This document shows positions 43,384 to 52,632 of a stretch of 64,000 nt of DNA, in pieces. Under the pieces are notes generated by a model, which had not been told where the DNA came from, ran no database searches, and saw only the letters and a program-made list of their open reading frames with translations. Made by a program: the position numbers and the translations under genes. Source of the stretch: JACKII01 sp965222315 (GTDB lineage: Bacteria > Pseudomonadota > Alphaproteobacteria > Bin95); the NCBI GenBank assembly GCA_965222315.1, contig OZ244951.1, positions 930,001 through 994,000 of the forward strand, written 5' to 3'. Position 1 is the stretch's first letter. Each line of letters starts with the position of its first letter.

Positions 43384-45681
43384 ATGGCAGTCGCAGTTTC
43401 ATATCCGGGCGTCTATATCCAAGAGGTACCCAGTGGCTCGCGGGCCATTGCCGGGGTTCCGACATCGGTCGCCGCCTTTGTCGGCTACACGGCGCGGGGC
43501 GCGGTTAACGATGCGACCCAGATATTCTCGTTTGCCGATTTCGAGCGGCGCTTTGGCGGCCTGAGCCTTGACAGCGACCTCAGCTATACCGTGAACCATT
43601 TCTTTCTGAATGGCGGCGCGACGGCCTATATCGTAAGGGTCGCCTCAGGCGCTTCGGCGGCATCCGTAGGGTTGCTGACTGCACCCGGGGGCACGCTCAC
43701 CCTGACGGCGTCAGCCAAGTCCGAAGGGCAGTGGGGCAATGCGCTGCTGCTGAGCGTTGACTATGCAACGTCAAACCCGGCGAGCTTGTTCAACCTGACC
43801 GTCCGCGAGTTGGTGGAACGCAGCGGCCGCTTGGTCGAAGCCCGGGTCGAGACCCACCGCAATCTCTCGATGAACGCCTTCTCCGGCAATTATGCGGTGG
43901 ATGCCGTTAGCGCGGCCTCAGACCTGATCGAACTGACCAACGAGGGCGCGGCCATCAACGGGCGCGGCGAATCCCGTAGCGGTGATCTGCTGGCCCTGCC
44001 GGCCGCGCTCGGCGACGATGTCCGGCGGCTCGCGGTTTCTCTGGACGGCGGATCGTTCTACGAGTTCGACATTTTCGATGCAGGCGCGCTGCCAGCCGAT
44101 CTGCCTACGCTCGCCGGAGCTATCCAAACCCGTGTGCGGGGGCTTGAGCCCGGAAACGGCGCATTCGACAATTTCGACTGTGATATCGACAGCAACCAGA
44201 TCCGCGCGCGCTCCGGCACCAGCAACGACCAGCGTTCGTCGGTCACTTTTGCGCCTGCCTCGATCCGCAGCGCGGCGGCGGCGCTGACGCTGGGCCTCGC
44301 CCACGGCGGACGGGAGACGTCTGCCGCGGCTTCTGTCCGGCCTGCCGTCACCGGCACGGCGAGTGACCGCATCCCAGATTTCGCGGCCCTGGTGTTCGCC
44401 GATCCGGAGCAAATGACGGTCAATCTGATCGATTCAGGCGGCACGACCCTCGCGAGCGAAACTGTAACGTTGCAGGACACGGGCGCGGCGACCCCGGTCA
44501 ACGCGCCAACCACCTTGGATGAAGCCCGCTCCGCCATAGAGGCGGCGATGCGCGCCAGCAGCAACCCGTCCTTCTCGCAAGCGCGGGTGAGTGTCATCGA
44601 CCGGACGCTCTACATAGTACCAGGCGGCGATACAGCCTCGAACCGGTTCGAATTTACCGGCGCGGGTGCAGCGACTCTGACCCTTTCCAACGGCACTGGC
44701 GGCGTCCCCAATGTGGCGGCCTTTCAACTCGGCACCGGCCCGACGGTTCAGGCGCAGCAGGCAGGCACGCCCGGCAATGATGGCTCCCCGCCAAGTCCGG
44801 TTGAAATTCAGGGCTCGCGGGCGGCCAAAACCGGCCTCTTTGCCCTCGAAGACGCGGATCTGTTCAATATGCTGAACATTCCCGGCCTTTCCGACGCCGG
44901 CGTCCTCGCAACCGCGATCAGCTACGCCGAAGAGCGCCGGTCGATGATCCTGATTGATATGCCGTCGACAGTTAACGATTTCGATGAGGCGCGGGACTGG
45001 ATCAACGATCCGGCGAATGCCGGGCTCCGCCACCGCAACGCCGTGAGCTATTTCCCACGGGTGCGGCTCGCCGATCCATTGCAGGGCAACCGCCTGCGCA
45101 CCTTCGCCAATGCCGGGTTGATGGCAGGGCTCTATGCCCGCACGGATGCCGCGCGCGGCGTCTGGAAAGCACCGGCTGGGATCGAAGCACGGTTGCGCGG
45201 GGTGCAGGCGCTGGAATATGTGCTGAGCGATCCGGAAAACGGCGTTCTGAACCCGCTCGGCCTGAACTGCCTCCGCACCTTCCCCGTGACGGGCTCCGTC
45301 AGTTGGGGCGCGCGTACCATGGTCGGGGCGGACGCCCTGGCGAGTGAGTGGAAATATGTTCCGGTCCGCCGCATCGCGCTCTTCATCGAAGAAAGCCTCT
45401 ACCGCGGCACCCAGTTCGTCGTGTTTGAGCCGAATGACGAGCCGTTGTGGGCGCAAATTCGGCTTTCGGTCGGCGCCTTCATGAACAACCTGTTCCGCCA
45501 GGGCGCGTTCCAGGGCTCTACCCCGCAGGAAGCCTATTTCGTGCGCTGCGACAGTTCGACGACGACCCAGGCCGACATTGACCTGGGCATCGTCAACATC
45601 GCCGTAGGCTTCGCGCCGCTGAAACCGGCTGAGTTTGTCGTCATTCAAATCCAACAACTTGCCGGGCAAAGCCAGGCTTAA
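43384..45681 (+). CDS. Contractile injection system tail sheath protein
   Basis: The 765-residue protein is a phage-type tail sheath subunit. It opens with the conserved SYPGVYIQEVPSGSRAIAGVPTSVAAFVG, a split motif of all contractile sheaths, and FERRFGG, followed by YTVNHFFLNGG. A long variable beta-rich insertion occupies about 90-500. The conserved sheath C-terminal domain carries VRRIALFIEESLYRGTQFVVFEPN and ends PLKPAEFVVIQIQQLAG. The sheath contracts to drive the inner tube. ATG 43384 has AAGGAG nine bases upstream. It is larger than usual because of the insertion. Confidence 0.95.
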   Translation: MAVAVSYPGVYIQEVPSGSRAIAGVPTSVAAFVGYTARGAVNDATQIFSFADFERRFGGLSLDSDLSYTVNHFFLNGGATAYIVRVASGASAASVGLLTAPGGTLTLTASAKSEGQWGNALLLSVDYATSNPASLFNLTVRELVERSGRLVEARVETHRNLSMNAFSGNYAVDAVSAASDLIELTNEGAAINGRGESRSGDLLALPAALGDDVRRLAVSLDGGSFYEFDIFDAGALPADLPTLAGAIQTRVRGLEPGNGAFDNFDCDIDSNQIRARSGTSNDQRSSVTFAPASIRSAAAALTLGLAHGGRETSAAASVRPAVTGTASDRIPDFAALVFADPEQMTVNLIDSGGTTLASETVTLQDTGAATPVNAPTTLDEARSAIEAAMRASSNPSFSQARVSVIDRTLYIVPGGDTASNRFEFTGAGAATLTLSNGTGGVPNVAAFQLGTGPTVQAQQAGTPGNDGSPPSPVEIQGSRAAKTGLFALEDADLFNMLNIPGLSDAGVLATAISYAEERRSMILIDMPSTVNDFDEARDWINDPANAGLRHRNAVSYFPRVRLADPLQGNRLRTFANAGLMAGLYARTDAARGVWKAPAGIEARLRGVQALEYVLSDPENGVLNPLGLNCLRTFPVTGSVSWGARTMVGADALASEWKYVPVRRIALFIEESLYRGTQFVVFEPNDEPLWAQIRLSVGAFMNNLFRQGAFQGSTPQEAYFVRCDSSTTTQADIDLGIVNIAVGFAPLKPAEFVVIQIQQLAGQSQA

Positions 45682-45703
45682 CCACGCGAAGGAGGGCACC
45701 GTC

Positions 45704-46219
45704 ATGGCCGAATTCAGCGTTAACCCGCAGCGCTTCGACCCCTACAAAAACTTTAAGTTCCGCGTGCGCTGGGATGGCCGGTTTGTCGCCGGAGTCTCCA
45801 AGGTCGGCGCACTGAAGCGCACGACGGAAGTCGTGGAGCATCGCGTCGGCGGTGACAGCTCGACCAGCCGCAAATCCCCCGGGCGCTCCAAGTTCGAACC
45901 GATTATGCTGGAGCGCGGCGTCACCCACGACGCCGACTTTGAGGCCTGGGCCAACCTCGTTTGGAATGTCGAAGCGGGATTGGGGGCGGAAGTCTCGCTC
46001 GCGAACTTCCGCAAAGACATCATCATCGAGATGTATAACGAGGCCGGCCAACTCGCGATTGCCTACAAGGTGTTCCGCTGCTGGGTCTCGGAATTCCAGG
46101 CTCTGCCGGAATTGGACGCTAATGCGAATGCCGTCGCCATTCAGTCAATCAAACTCGAAAATGAGGGCTGGATTCGCGATACCGAGGTGGCCGAGCCAAC
46201 CGAGCCGACGCTTGGTTAG
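45704..46219 (+). CDS. Tail tube protein (gp19-like)
   Basis: The 171-residue protein matches the T4 gp19-like tube family: FDPYKNFKFRVRWDGRFVAGVSKVGALKRTTEV near the start, the EHRVGGDSSTSRKSPG loop and FRCWVSEFQALPELDAN at the end. It polymerises into the rigid inner tube inside the sheath. Only one tube gene is seen, unlike PVC/Afp clusters that carry several. GGAGGG lies just upstream of ATG 45704, 22 bases after the sheath stop. Confidence 0.94.
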   Translation: MAEFSVNPQRFDPYKNFKFRVRWDGRFVAGVSKVGALKRTTEVVEHRVGGDSSTSRKSPGRSKFEPIMLERGVTHDADFEAWANLVWNVEAGLGAEVSLANFRKDIIIEMYNEAGQLAIAYKVFRCWVSEFQALPELDANANAVAIQSIKLENEGWIRDTEVAEPTEPTLG

Positions 46220-46250
46220 GCCGGGCGCTGGAGCCGAATGGAGGTGAACC

Positions 46251-46943
46251 ATGACCTCTACCCTCTCGCCTGCCGCACTGCTCCAGGCTTGGGAAACCGC
46301 TGAAGGACGAAGCACCATCGACCGGCCGCTGGTTCTGCTGTGGGCGGCGGGCGGCGGTGCTGATTTGGCCGATCGCCCCTTGGTGGAGCGCGACCGGGCG
46401 CTGCTGGCGCTCCGCCGGGCGACGTTCGGGGATGAGATGGTCTGCGTGACCGACTGCCCGGCCTGTGGTGAACGCCTGGAGATGGCTGTATCAGCCGCCG
46501 CCTTGGTCGATGCCCTGCCTGCGGCGGAGCCTGAAGTGCTGATGGCGGCGGGCCAAAGTGTGACGGTGCGACCGTTCTCCAGCCGCGACGTGGCCTTGGC
46601 CGCTTCAGATGCGGACGATTCGGAAACCGCCCTGGTGCGGCTTGCCTCCACGTGTGAGGGCGAGCCGTGGCAAGCGGCGCTCGCCTTGGCGGCAGAGCGC
46701 TTGCAGGAAATCCAGGCGGCCGCCGAATTGCGCTTCACGCTGACATGCGGGGCATGCGGCGAGGTTTGGACAGAGGTGCTGGACGTTGCTGCCTATGTCT
46801 GGGCGGAAGTGAGGACCGCCGCCTACCGCCTGTTGGGTGAGGTGGCGGAGATCGCAAGGGCGCTCGGCTGGTCAGAACGGGAGATTCTGGCTTTGAGCCC
46901 GGCCCGCCGCGCCGCCTATCTCCAGATTGCGAGAAGCGGATGA
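46251..46943 (+). CDS. Injection-system protein with two CxxC pairs (gp26-like baseplate candidate)
   Basis: The 230-residue protein has two cysteine pairs, CPAC (C69, C72, with C65 nearby) and CGAC (C166, C169), which could bind one metal as a split zinc ribbon. An alpha-helical C-terminus ends SPARRAAYLQIARSG. Its position between the tube and DUF4255 genes matches the T4-gp26-like or chaperone-like proteins found in such clusters. Function is inferred from place only. It overlaps the next gene by four bases. Confidence 0.6.
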   Translation: MTSTLSPAALLQAWETAEGRSTIDRPLVLLWAAGGGADLADRPLVERDRALLALRRATFGDEMVCVTDCPACGERLEMAVSAAALVDALPAAEPEVLMAAGQSVTVRPFSSRDVALAASDADDSETALVRLASTCEGEPWQAALALAAERLQEIQAAAELRFTLTCGACGEVWTEVLDVAAYVWAEVRTAAYRLLGEVAEIARALGWSEREILALSPARRAAYLQIARSG

Positions 46944-47683
46944 CGAATCCTCTCGTCAATCTGATCGCCCGTGTCACCGGCCAGGCCGAGCCCCGCCTTC
47001 GCCCGCGCATCGCCTCGCGCTTTGAGGGCGGTGCGATGGCGGGCGAAGGCTTCCAGGAAGTGGCGGGCGAGCAGATTGTCCGCGCCCCGGAAACGCCAGC
47101 GCCTTCAATCGCTCCCCGGCCGCCCCAGCAACCGGCGCCAGCCGCCGAAACGATTGCTACCCAGCAGGGGAACACGGCAGCGCCTGTCGGGCAGCACGAA
47201 CCCATCTTTCAGACATCAATCCGGGTAGAGCAGGAGGTTCCTGCTGCCCTGGTGCGCTCAACCGGAACCGCCACTCCGCCACCGCCCTTGATGCCGGAGG
47301 TTACGTCCTCCCCGGAAAACCATCACGAGACGGCACGGGAACCGGCTCTACCAGCGAGCCCGTTTGAGCCGGAGCAGGGGCCTCTATCGCAAGAGCCTCC
47401 CGAGCCCTTGCTCCCCCTGGAACCTCGGAAATTTGAACAAGGCCCGCCACAGCCTGCGCCGGATAGCGAGCCTTTCGCAGGGCTCTCCGCCCCCCAACCC
47501 AGCCGCCAACAGTCGGCAGCCTCCGGTGCCGTGCAGAACGAGCCACCGGAAATCGTCATCAATATTGGCCGTATTGACCTCCGTTCCCCGCCAGCCGCGC
47601 CGCCCGCGCCTCGCCCGCGCCCGCAGCGGCCCAAAACGACCGATCTCGGCGACTATCTGCGCGGCAAGGGGGGCAAGCGATGA
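46940..47683 (+). CDS. Proline-rich injection-system protein
   Basis: The 247-residue protein is mostly low complexity: residues 40-200 are rich in proline, alanine, glutamate and glutamine and probably disordered. The ends are more conserved in type: an N-terminal MTNPLVNLIARVTGQ helix and a C-terminal EIVINIGRIDLRSPP strand followed by LGDYLRGKGGKR. The IGRIDLR-type strand recurs in small proteins of extracellular injection clusters. Role unknown; perhaps a flexible linker or length factor. It is coupled by ATGA overlaps on both sides. Confidence 0.55.
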   Translation: MTNPLVNLIARVTGQAEPRLRPRIASRFEGGAMAGEGFQEVAGEQIVRAPETPAPSIAPRPPQQPAPAAETIATQQGNTAAPVGQHEPIFQTSIRVEQEVPAALVRSTGTATPPPPLMPEVTSSPENHHETAREPALPASPFEPEQGPLSQEPPEPLLPLEPRKFEQGPPQPAPDSEPFAGLSAPQPSRQQSAASGAVQNEPPEIVINIGRIDLRSPPAAPPAPRPRPQRPKTTDLGDYLRGKGGKR

Positions 47684-49017
47684 GCAACGTGCTTGCGATT
47701 GCGGCGGTGACCCAGTTGCTGAAGGACATGCTGAACGATGCCATGATCAATGGCGAGGTGAGTCAGGTGATGGGCGCGGATTTCGCCGTGACCGCGCTCC
47801 CGCCCGACCGGGTGGTGAACGACCAGGCCGATCAGCAGCAGCCGACCCTGAACGTGTTTCTGCACCGCATCACGCCGAACGCGGCGCTCCAGCAGGATGA
47901 CTTCCCGACCCGGGACAGCTCCGGCAGGCTAATCCGGCGGCCGCGGCTCGCGCTCAACCTGCATTATATGCTGACGGCCATCGGGGCTGACGAGCTTCAG
48001 GCGGAGATCCTGCTCGGCTACGCCATGCAGATGTTTCACGAAACGCCGATCCTGGGCCGCGAGCAAATCCGAAGCGCGCTGCAACTCGCCGGCCCGCCCG
48101 ATGACTTGCTGCCAGACAATCTGGGCTTGGTTCAGGCCGCCGCCCTCGCCGATCAGGCGGAACTCATCAAGATCACGCCGCATACGCTGTCCATGGACGA
48201 TATGTCGAAGATGTGGACAGCGTTGCAGGCCCGCTACCGCACTACGGTCGCCTATGACGTGTCCCTGGTGCTGATCGAGCGTGAACTGCCGACCCGCCCG
48301 ACCCTGCCGGTCCTCAGCCGCGGCGGCCTGCCGGACCCAGTAACGGGCCGCGACCCCGGCGTGCTGGTCCAGCCTAACCTGAATGCAACCGCGCCCTGCC
48401 TGCTTTCCATTGAGCCGCTGGACGGCCAGCCGGTGATGCGCCTCGGCGGGCAGGTGGCCCTGACCGGCGTCGGCTTCACCCGTGGCGATGCCCGCGTTCT
48501 TTTCACCGAGCCCGGCACCGGCAGCGTGCTCGAACTCGCCCCGTTGGCCCCGGCAACCGACCGGCGGTTGGTCGTGCAACTGCCCGCGGGGCCGCCGCTC
48601 GCGGGCGCGCATCCGCTCGCCAACAGCGCCGCGGATCCGGGTGCATGGCGCATCGGGCCGTTTCACATAGAGGTGCGTCTGACTGAGCCCGATGGCCGCG
48701 AAACCCTGACCAACGCCCTGCCAGCCGCACTAGCGCCCGCAGCGGTACCCATGGCTGCGCCGGACCCCGGCGGCACCCTCATCACCATCGATACCGAGCC
48801 GCGCATCCGCGCCGGTCAGCGCGTTGCCATCATCGTCGGGGGGGAGATGCAATTGCTGACTTCCCCCGGCGCACCGGCGGCGCAGGTGCAGGCGGTCTTT
48901 GCGGGCCTGCCATCCGGGGTTTCCCTGCCGATCCGCCTGCGGGTGGATGATGTCGATAGTCCGGTGATTGACCGCAGCACCGATCCGCCGAGCCTGATTA
49001 CGGTGGCGATCCCATGA
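47680..49017 (+). CDS. DUF4255 protein (Pvc16-like cap/sheath-terminator candidate)
   Basis: The 445-residue protein starts with a complete DUF4255 domain (about 1-195): VTQLLKDMLNDAM, QPTLNVFLHRITPNAAL, LALNLHYMLTAIG and LLGYAMQMFHETPIL. Two beta-sandwich regions follow with an IPT/TIG-like stretch VALTGVGFTRGDARVLF. In PVC and Afp particles the DUF4255 protein caps the distal end and fixes sheath termination. The extra Ig-like domains are not part of the minimal Pvc16. ATGA overlaps join it to both neighbours. Confidence 0.9.
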   Translation: MSNVLAIAAVTQLLKDMLNDAMINGEVSQVMGADFAVTALPPDRVVNDQADQQQPTLNVFLHRITPNAALQQDDFPTRDSSGRLIRRPRLALNLHYMLTAIGADELQAEILLGYAMQMFHETPILGREQIRSALQLAGPPDDLLPDNLGLVQAAALADQAELIKITPHTLSMDDMSKMWTALQARYRTTVAYDVSLVLIERELPTRPTLPVLSRGGLPDPVTGRDPGVLVQPNLNATAPCLLSIEPLDGQPVMRLGGQVALTGVGFTRGDARVLFTEPGTGSVLELAPLAPATDRRLVVQLPAGPPLAGAHPLANSAADPGAWRIGPFHIEVRLTEPDGRETLTNALPAALAPAAVPMAAPDPGGTLITIDTEPRIRAGQRVAIIVGGEMQLLTSPGAPAAQVQAVFAGLPSGVSLPIRLRVDDVDSPVIDRSTDPPSLITVAIP

Positions 49018-50939
49018 ACCAACCTGCCGCCTTCGAACCTCGACCATCTGCAACCGGGCGCATGCGCCAGGCGATGGCGGCGGCGGTTGCTGACCTTGGC
49101 GAGCGATTGGCCGCCTTGTCGACTGGCGAGGAGCCGCAGCCCAAAGACGTGGCCCGCGATCTGGACTCACCGCTTTCCATGCTGGCGGACCTTTTCGGTC
49201 TGAATGGGGCGGAGCAGACCATGCTGCTGCTCGCCGCTGCGGCGGAACTGGAGCCACGCCTTTCCGACCAGATCCGTGCCATTTGCGGCAGCGAGCGCCC
49301 GGATGCCGGCCTCGCCCTGGCGCTAACGGCGGAGGAGGGGTGGGAGGCGCTCTGCCCGGAAGCGCCCCTGCGGCGCTGGCGGCTGGTCGAGCTTGTCGGC
49401 AACGGCCCGATGCTGCGGCGCTCGCTGGTGCTGGACGAGCGCATCACGCATTTTCTGATGGGCATTAACTATTGCGACGGGCGGCTGGAAGGAGTGGTCC
49501 GGCTGATCGAACCCTCCCGACGCATCGGCGAACGGGAGCAGGCAGCCGCCGGCGCCATCACCGCCGCGTGGGATGAAACCGGCTGCCCGCTGACGGTCAT
49601 CTTGCTGGCCAGTCCCGACCGCATCGCAAACCGCGAGGTAGCGGCTCACGGCGCCCGTGGTCTCCGCCTGCGTCTGCTGGCGATCGACGCCGCCGATATT
49701 CCGGGCGACCCGGCGGCGAGGCATGGCTTTGCGGTCCTTCTGGAGCGCGAACTGGTGCTCTCCGGCGCTGCGGCCTTCATTGAAGTTTCCGATGCGGCCG
49801 CCGCCCCGCAAGCCCAGCGTCTGGCCGACAGCCTGCAGGGGCCAACAATACTGGCAGGCGGCGATCCCCCGTTGCCCGCGCGTAGCCCCCGCCGCCGCAT
49901 CGACCTTGCCGCGCCGGATCGGTTCGAGCGCCGGGCGTTTTGGCAGGATGCCCTCGGCATTCAGGCGCATGCGCTGGGGCCGGGTCTCGACCGGCTGGCG
50001 GAGCAGTTTGCGCTGGACAGGGGCGGGATCACGGCTACCGTCGAGAGTGCCGTCAATAGCGCGCCCGTCCCGCCGGAAAAGCTGCTGGGTAGCCTCTGGC
50101 AGGCGGCTCGGGTGCAGGGGCGCCGCCATCTGGACAGCCTTGCGAGCCGGATCGAAAGCCGTGCTACCTGGGATGACCTGGTGCTGCCCGCCGAGCCGAT
50201 GGCGCAACTGCGCGATTTGGCGGGGCATGTCCGTGAGTCCTGGCGTGTCCACCAGGAATGGGGCTGGGCCGCGAAGAGTGACCGCGGCCTGGGGGCGGCG
50301 GCGCTTTTCGCCGGGGCCTCCGGCACGGGCAAGACCCTGGCGGCAGAGGTGCTGGCCGGCGAATTGCAGCTCGATCTCTATCGCATCGACCTCAGCCAGG
50401 TGATCAGCAAATATATCGGCGAGACAGAAAAGAACCTTGCCCGCATTTTCGCGGCGGCGGAGGACGGCGGCGCAATCCTGCTGTTCGACGAAGCTGACGC
50501 CCTTTTCGGCAAGCGGAGCGAGGTGAAGGACAGCCACGACCGCTACGCCAACGTTGAAGTCTCCTACCTCCTCCAGCAGATGGAAGCCTACCGTGGCCTG
50601 GCGATCCTCACCACGAACCTGAAGAGCGCGGTCGATACCGCATTCCTTCGACGGCTGCGGTATGTGGTGAACTTTCCGTTCCCAGATGCTGCGGCGCGAG
50701 CCGCGATCTGGGCGCGGATCTTCCCGCCTCAAACCCCTCTGGACCGTGTTGAGCCTGCACAGCTTGCCCGGCTGAGCATTACCGGTGGCGCAATCCGCTC
50801 CATCGCTTTGAATGCCGCATTCCTCGCCGCCGCCGATGCCAAAGCGGTAGCGTCCGCTCACATTCTGACCGCGGCAAGGCGCGAATACGCGAAGCTGGAG
50901 AAGCCCTTCACCCAGGCGGAGCAGGGGGCCTTCCGATGA
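49014..50939 (+). CDS. AAA+ ATPase of the contractile injection system (Pvc15-like)
   Basis: The 641-residue protein has a long N-terminal region and one AAA+ module: Walker A GASGTGKT near 433, Walker B ILLFDEADALFGKRSEVKDSHDRY near 488, sensor LTTNLKSAVDTAFLRR (with the arginine finger pair) and a C-terminal lid. Extracellular injection systems encode a dedicated AAA+ ATPase of this kind, thought to assist assembly or effector loading, unlike the ClpV of type VI systems that recycles sheath. Absence of ClpV-type double AAA domains supports the eCIS assignment. Confidence 0.93.
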   Translation: MNQPAAFEPRPSATGRMRQAMAAAVADLGERLAALSTGEEPQPKDVARDLDSPLSMLADLFGLNGAEQTMLLLAAAAELEPRLSDQIRAICGSERPDAGLALALTAEEGWEALCPEAPLRRWRLVELVGNGPMLRRSLVLDERITHFLMGINYCDGRLEGVVRLIEPSRRIGEREQAAAGAITAAWDETGCPLTVILLASPDRIANREVAAHGARGLRLRLLAIDAADIPGDPAARHGFAVLLERELVLSGAAAFIEVSDAAAAPQAQRLADSLQGPTILAGGDPPLPARSPRRRIDLAAPDRFERRAFWQDALGIQAHALGPGLDRLAEQFALDRGGITATVESAVNSAPVPPEKLLGSLWQAARVQGRRHLDSLASRIESRATWDDLVLPAEPMAQLRDLAGHVRESWRVHQEWGWAAKSDRGLGAAALFAGASGTGKTLAAEVLAGELQLDLYRIDLSQVISKYIGETEKNLARIFAAAEDGGAILLFDEADALFGKRSEVKDSHDRYANVEVSYLLQQMEAYRGLAILTTNLKSAVDTAFLRRLRYVVNFPFPDAAARAAIWARIFPPQTPLDRVEPAQLARLSITGGAIRSIALNAAFLAAADAKAVASAHILTAARREYAKLEKPFTQAEQGAFR

Positions 50940-51190
50940 GCCGTCAGCGCGTGACACTGCATATCGATCGCATCGTTATCGACGGGCCGCACATGTCCCG
51001 CGCCGCCCTGGCGGACGTAATTTTGGCGGAATTGCAGCGTGCGCTGTCAGCGCCCGGCGCGCTGGATGCCTTGAAGGGGGCCGGGTCCGTGCCGCGGGTT
51101 AACGCGGGCGAAGTGCGCCCCGCCAATTCGGGTCCCACGGGTCTCGGCACCGCCATCGCCCACGCAACCATGGGAGCGTTGAAGCGATGA
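50936..51190 (+). CDS. Small injection-system protein (84 aa)
   Basis: The 84-residue protein begins with a beta strand RVTLHIDRIVIDG, then an amphipathic helix with RAALADVILAELQRALSA, then a glycine-rich tail. Small proteins with the HIDRLVLDG-type strand are common beside the ATPase in such clusters but have no known role. It is overlapped by four bases on both sides (ATGA), so it is translated with the ATPase and the metalloprotease-like protein, and may be a chaperone for the latter. Confidence 0.5.
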   Translation: MSRQRVTLHIDRIVIDGPHMSRAALADVILAELQRALSAPGALDALKGAGSVPRVNAGEVRPANSGPTGLGTAIAHATMGALKR

Positions 51191-52632
51191 AGACCCGCGC
51201 CAAACGCTCTCAAACAACCGCCAATCCTATTGCATTCGCCGGAAATGGCGGCCCGGCGGCCGCTGCGCCAGCGAGCGCGCCGCAACCCAAGCTGCAGGAC
51301 CCGAACCGCTTTCAGCAGGTTCACCAGAAGGTCCGGGTCTCCGGTCCTACCCGCCCGCCGCCCTCCGGCGGTGGCCCCGCGCAGAAGCGTAAGCCCTGGG
51401 TCGATCCCTCGGCGCCTGGCAAGATGGACGGTACTGATGGCGTCATCTTCAACCAGGCGTTCAATTTCCTCGATATGCGGAACTTCACGACCCCGTCGTC
51501 GAAAAACACGACGGAGGCGAACCTGGACACCGATGCGGTCGATGCCCACAACCGGGTAAAGGGTCACTATCCGCAAATAACCTCTCCGCTCTCCGACAGC
51601 GCGATTGAGGGTGCGGTCAGCGTGTTCAAGCCATCGTCGATCAAAGGCGACATGGATTACCTGAATCAGTGGATGGACAATTTTATCGGCAAAATGTCGA
51701 AGGCCGATGAATTTGACATTGATCCTTCGAACGCGGCCTACCGCGCGATGATCGAGAAACTGATCAAGGACAAGACCGTCGGCCCCAAAATCCTGATCCT
51801 CGCCTCCCGGCAATCGGCCTTCGCCCGTGGTGACGGCAGCAAGCGGGAGGTTTTCGTCCATTCGAAAGTGAAAGCCGCCGACCGGCGCACCACGCTGATC
51901 CACGAGCTGGTGCACTTCTACGCACACAAGACCTACCGGAAGTGGGTCGAAGCCTCGAAGGACGAGCGCCATTACAACGAGGGCCTGACCGAGTGGCTCG
52001 CGCGGAAAGTGATGACCGCCTCGGAATTGAGCGGCCGGAACAAATACCAGAACCGCGTCGATACGGTGAATAAGCAGATCGCGGCGCACATCCCGGAAGA
52101 CGGAATCGCCAGGGCCTTTTTCGGCGGGGAGGTCTGGCGCTTCGAAACCCGCAGCGACGAGGCGCGCGCGGCCTTCAAGACCGCGACGGGGATCGAGGAG
52201 GGAGCCAGCGCCGATGTGGAGCGGGAAGCGTCCCGTACCGGCGCGGGTCTGGTCCAGACCGTGGAACCGCGCAAGCACTACCGTTTCCTGAACCTGGGCT
52301 TTGCCGAGTCCCAGCCGAAAAGCGAGCATGAGGCGACCTTCAAGGGGGTAAAGGCTCAGACATTCGATAAGGATTCCTCGCTGAAATTCCGCTTTGTCGG
52401 CCATGCTTCCAGCCCCGGCAGTGAGGCCGCTAACAGGGAAGTCGCGCGCAAACGCTCGGTTGCCTTCTACCGGATGGCCCGGCGGGAAGGCGTTCCGTGG
52501 AACCGGCTGGCTGATGCCGCCCGCCCGCCGCATTTCGGCGAGAGCAAGCCCACCGTGACCGAAGAGGACGCCATCACCCGCGCCATGAACCGGCGGGTAG
52601 AGATGTTCCTGGTGAAGGGAACTGGGCCATGA
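51187..52632 (+). CDS. Zincin metalloprotease-like protein with OmpA-like C-terminus
   Basis: The 481-residue protein has a polar, proline-rich N-terminus without signal peptide and a zincin motif HELVH (239-243). About 22 residues on, NEGLTEW supplies a possible third glutamate ligand (E265), so a gluzincin arrangement. The C-terminal part resembles an OmpA-like peptidoglycan-binding fold (LKFRFVGHASSPGSEAANREVARKRSVAF and RRVEMFLV). Encoded inside the injection operon, it may be cargo or a cell-wall-acting component. I know no characterised homologue with this domain pair. Confidence 0.62.
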   Translation: MKTRAKRSQTTANPIAFAGNGGPAAAAPASAPQPKLQDPNRFQQVHQKVRVSGPTRPPPSGGGPAQKRKPWVDPSAPGKMDGTDGVIFNQAFNFLDMRNFTTPSSKNTTEANLDTDAVDAHNRVKGHYPQITSPLSDSAIEGAVSVFKPSSIKGDMDYLNQWMDNFIGKMSKADEFDIDPSNAAYRAMIEKLIKDKTVGPKILILASRQSAFARGDGSKREVFVHSKVKAADRRTTLIHELVHFYAHKTYRKWVEASKDERHYNEGLTEWLARKVMTASELSGRNKYQNRVDTVNKQIAAHIPEDGIARAFFGGEVWRFETRSDEARAAFKTATGIEEGASADVEREASRTGAGLVQTVEPRKHYRFLNLGFAESQPKSEHEATFKGVKAQTFDKDSSLKFRFVGHASSPGSEAANREVARKRSVAFYRMARREGVPWNRLADAARPPHFGESKPTVTEEDAITRAMNRRVEMFLVKGTGP

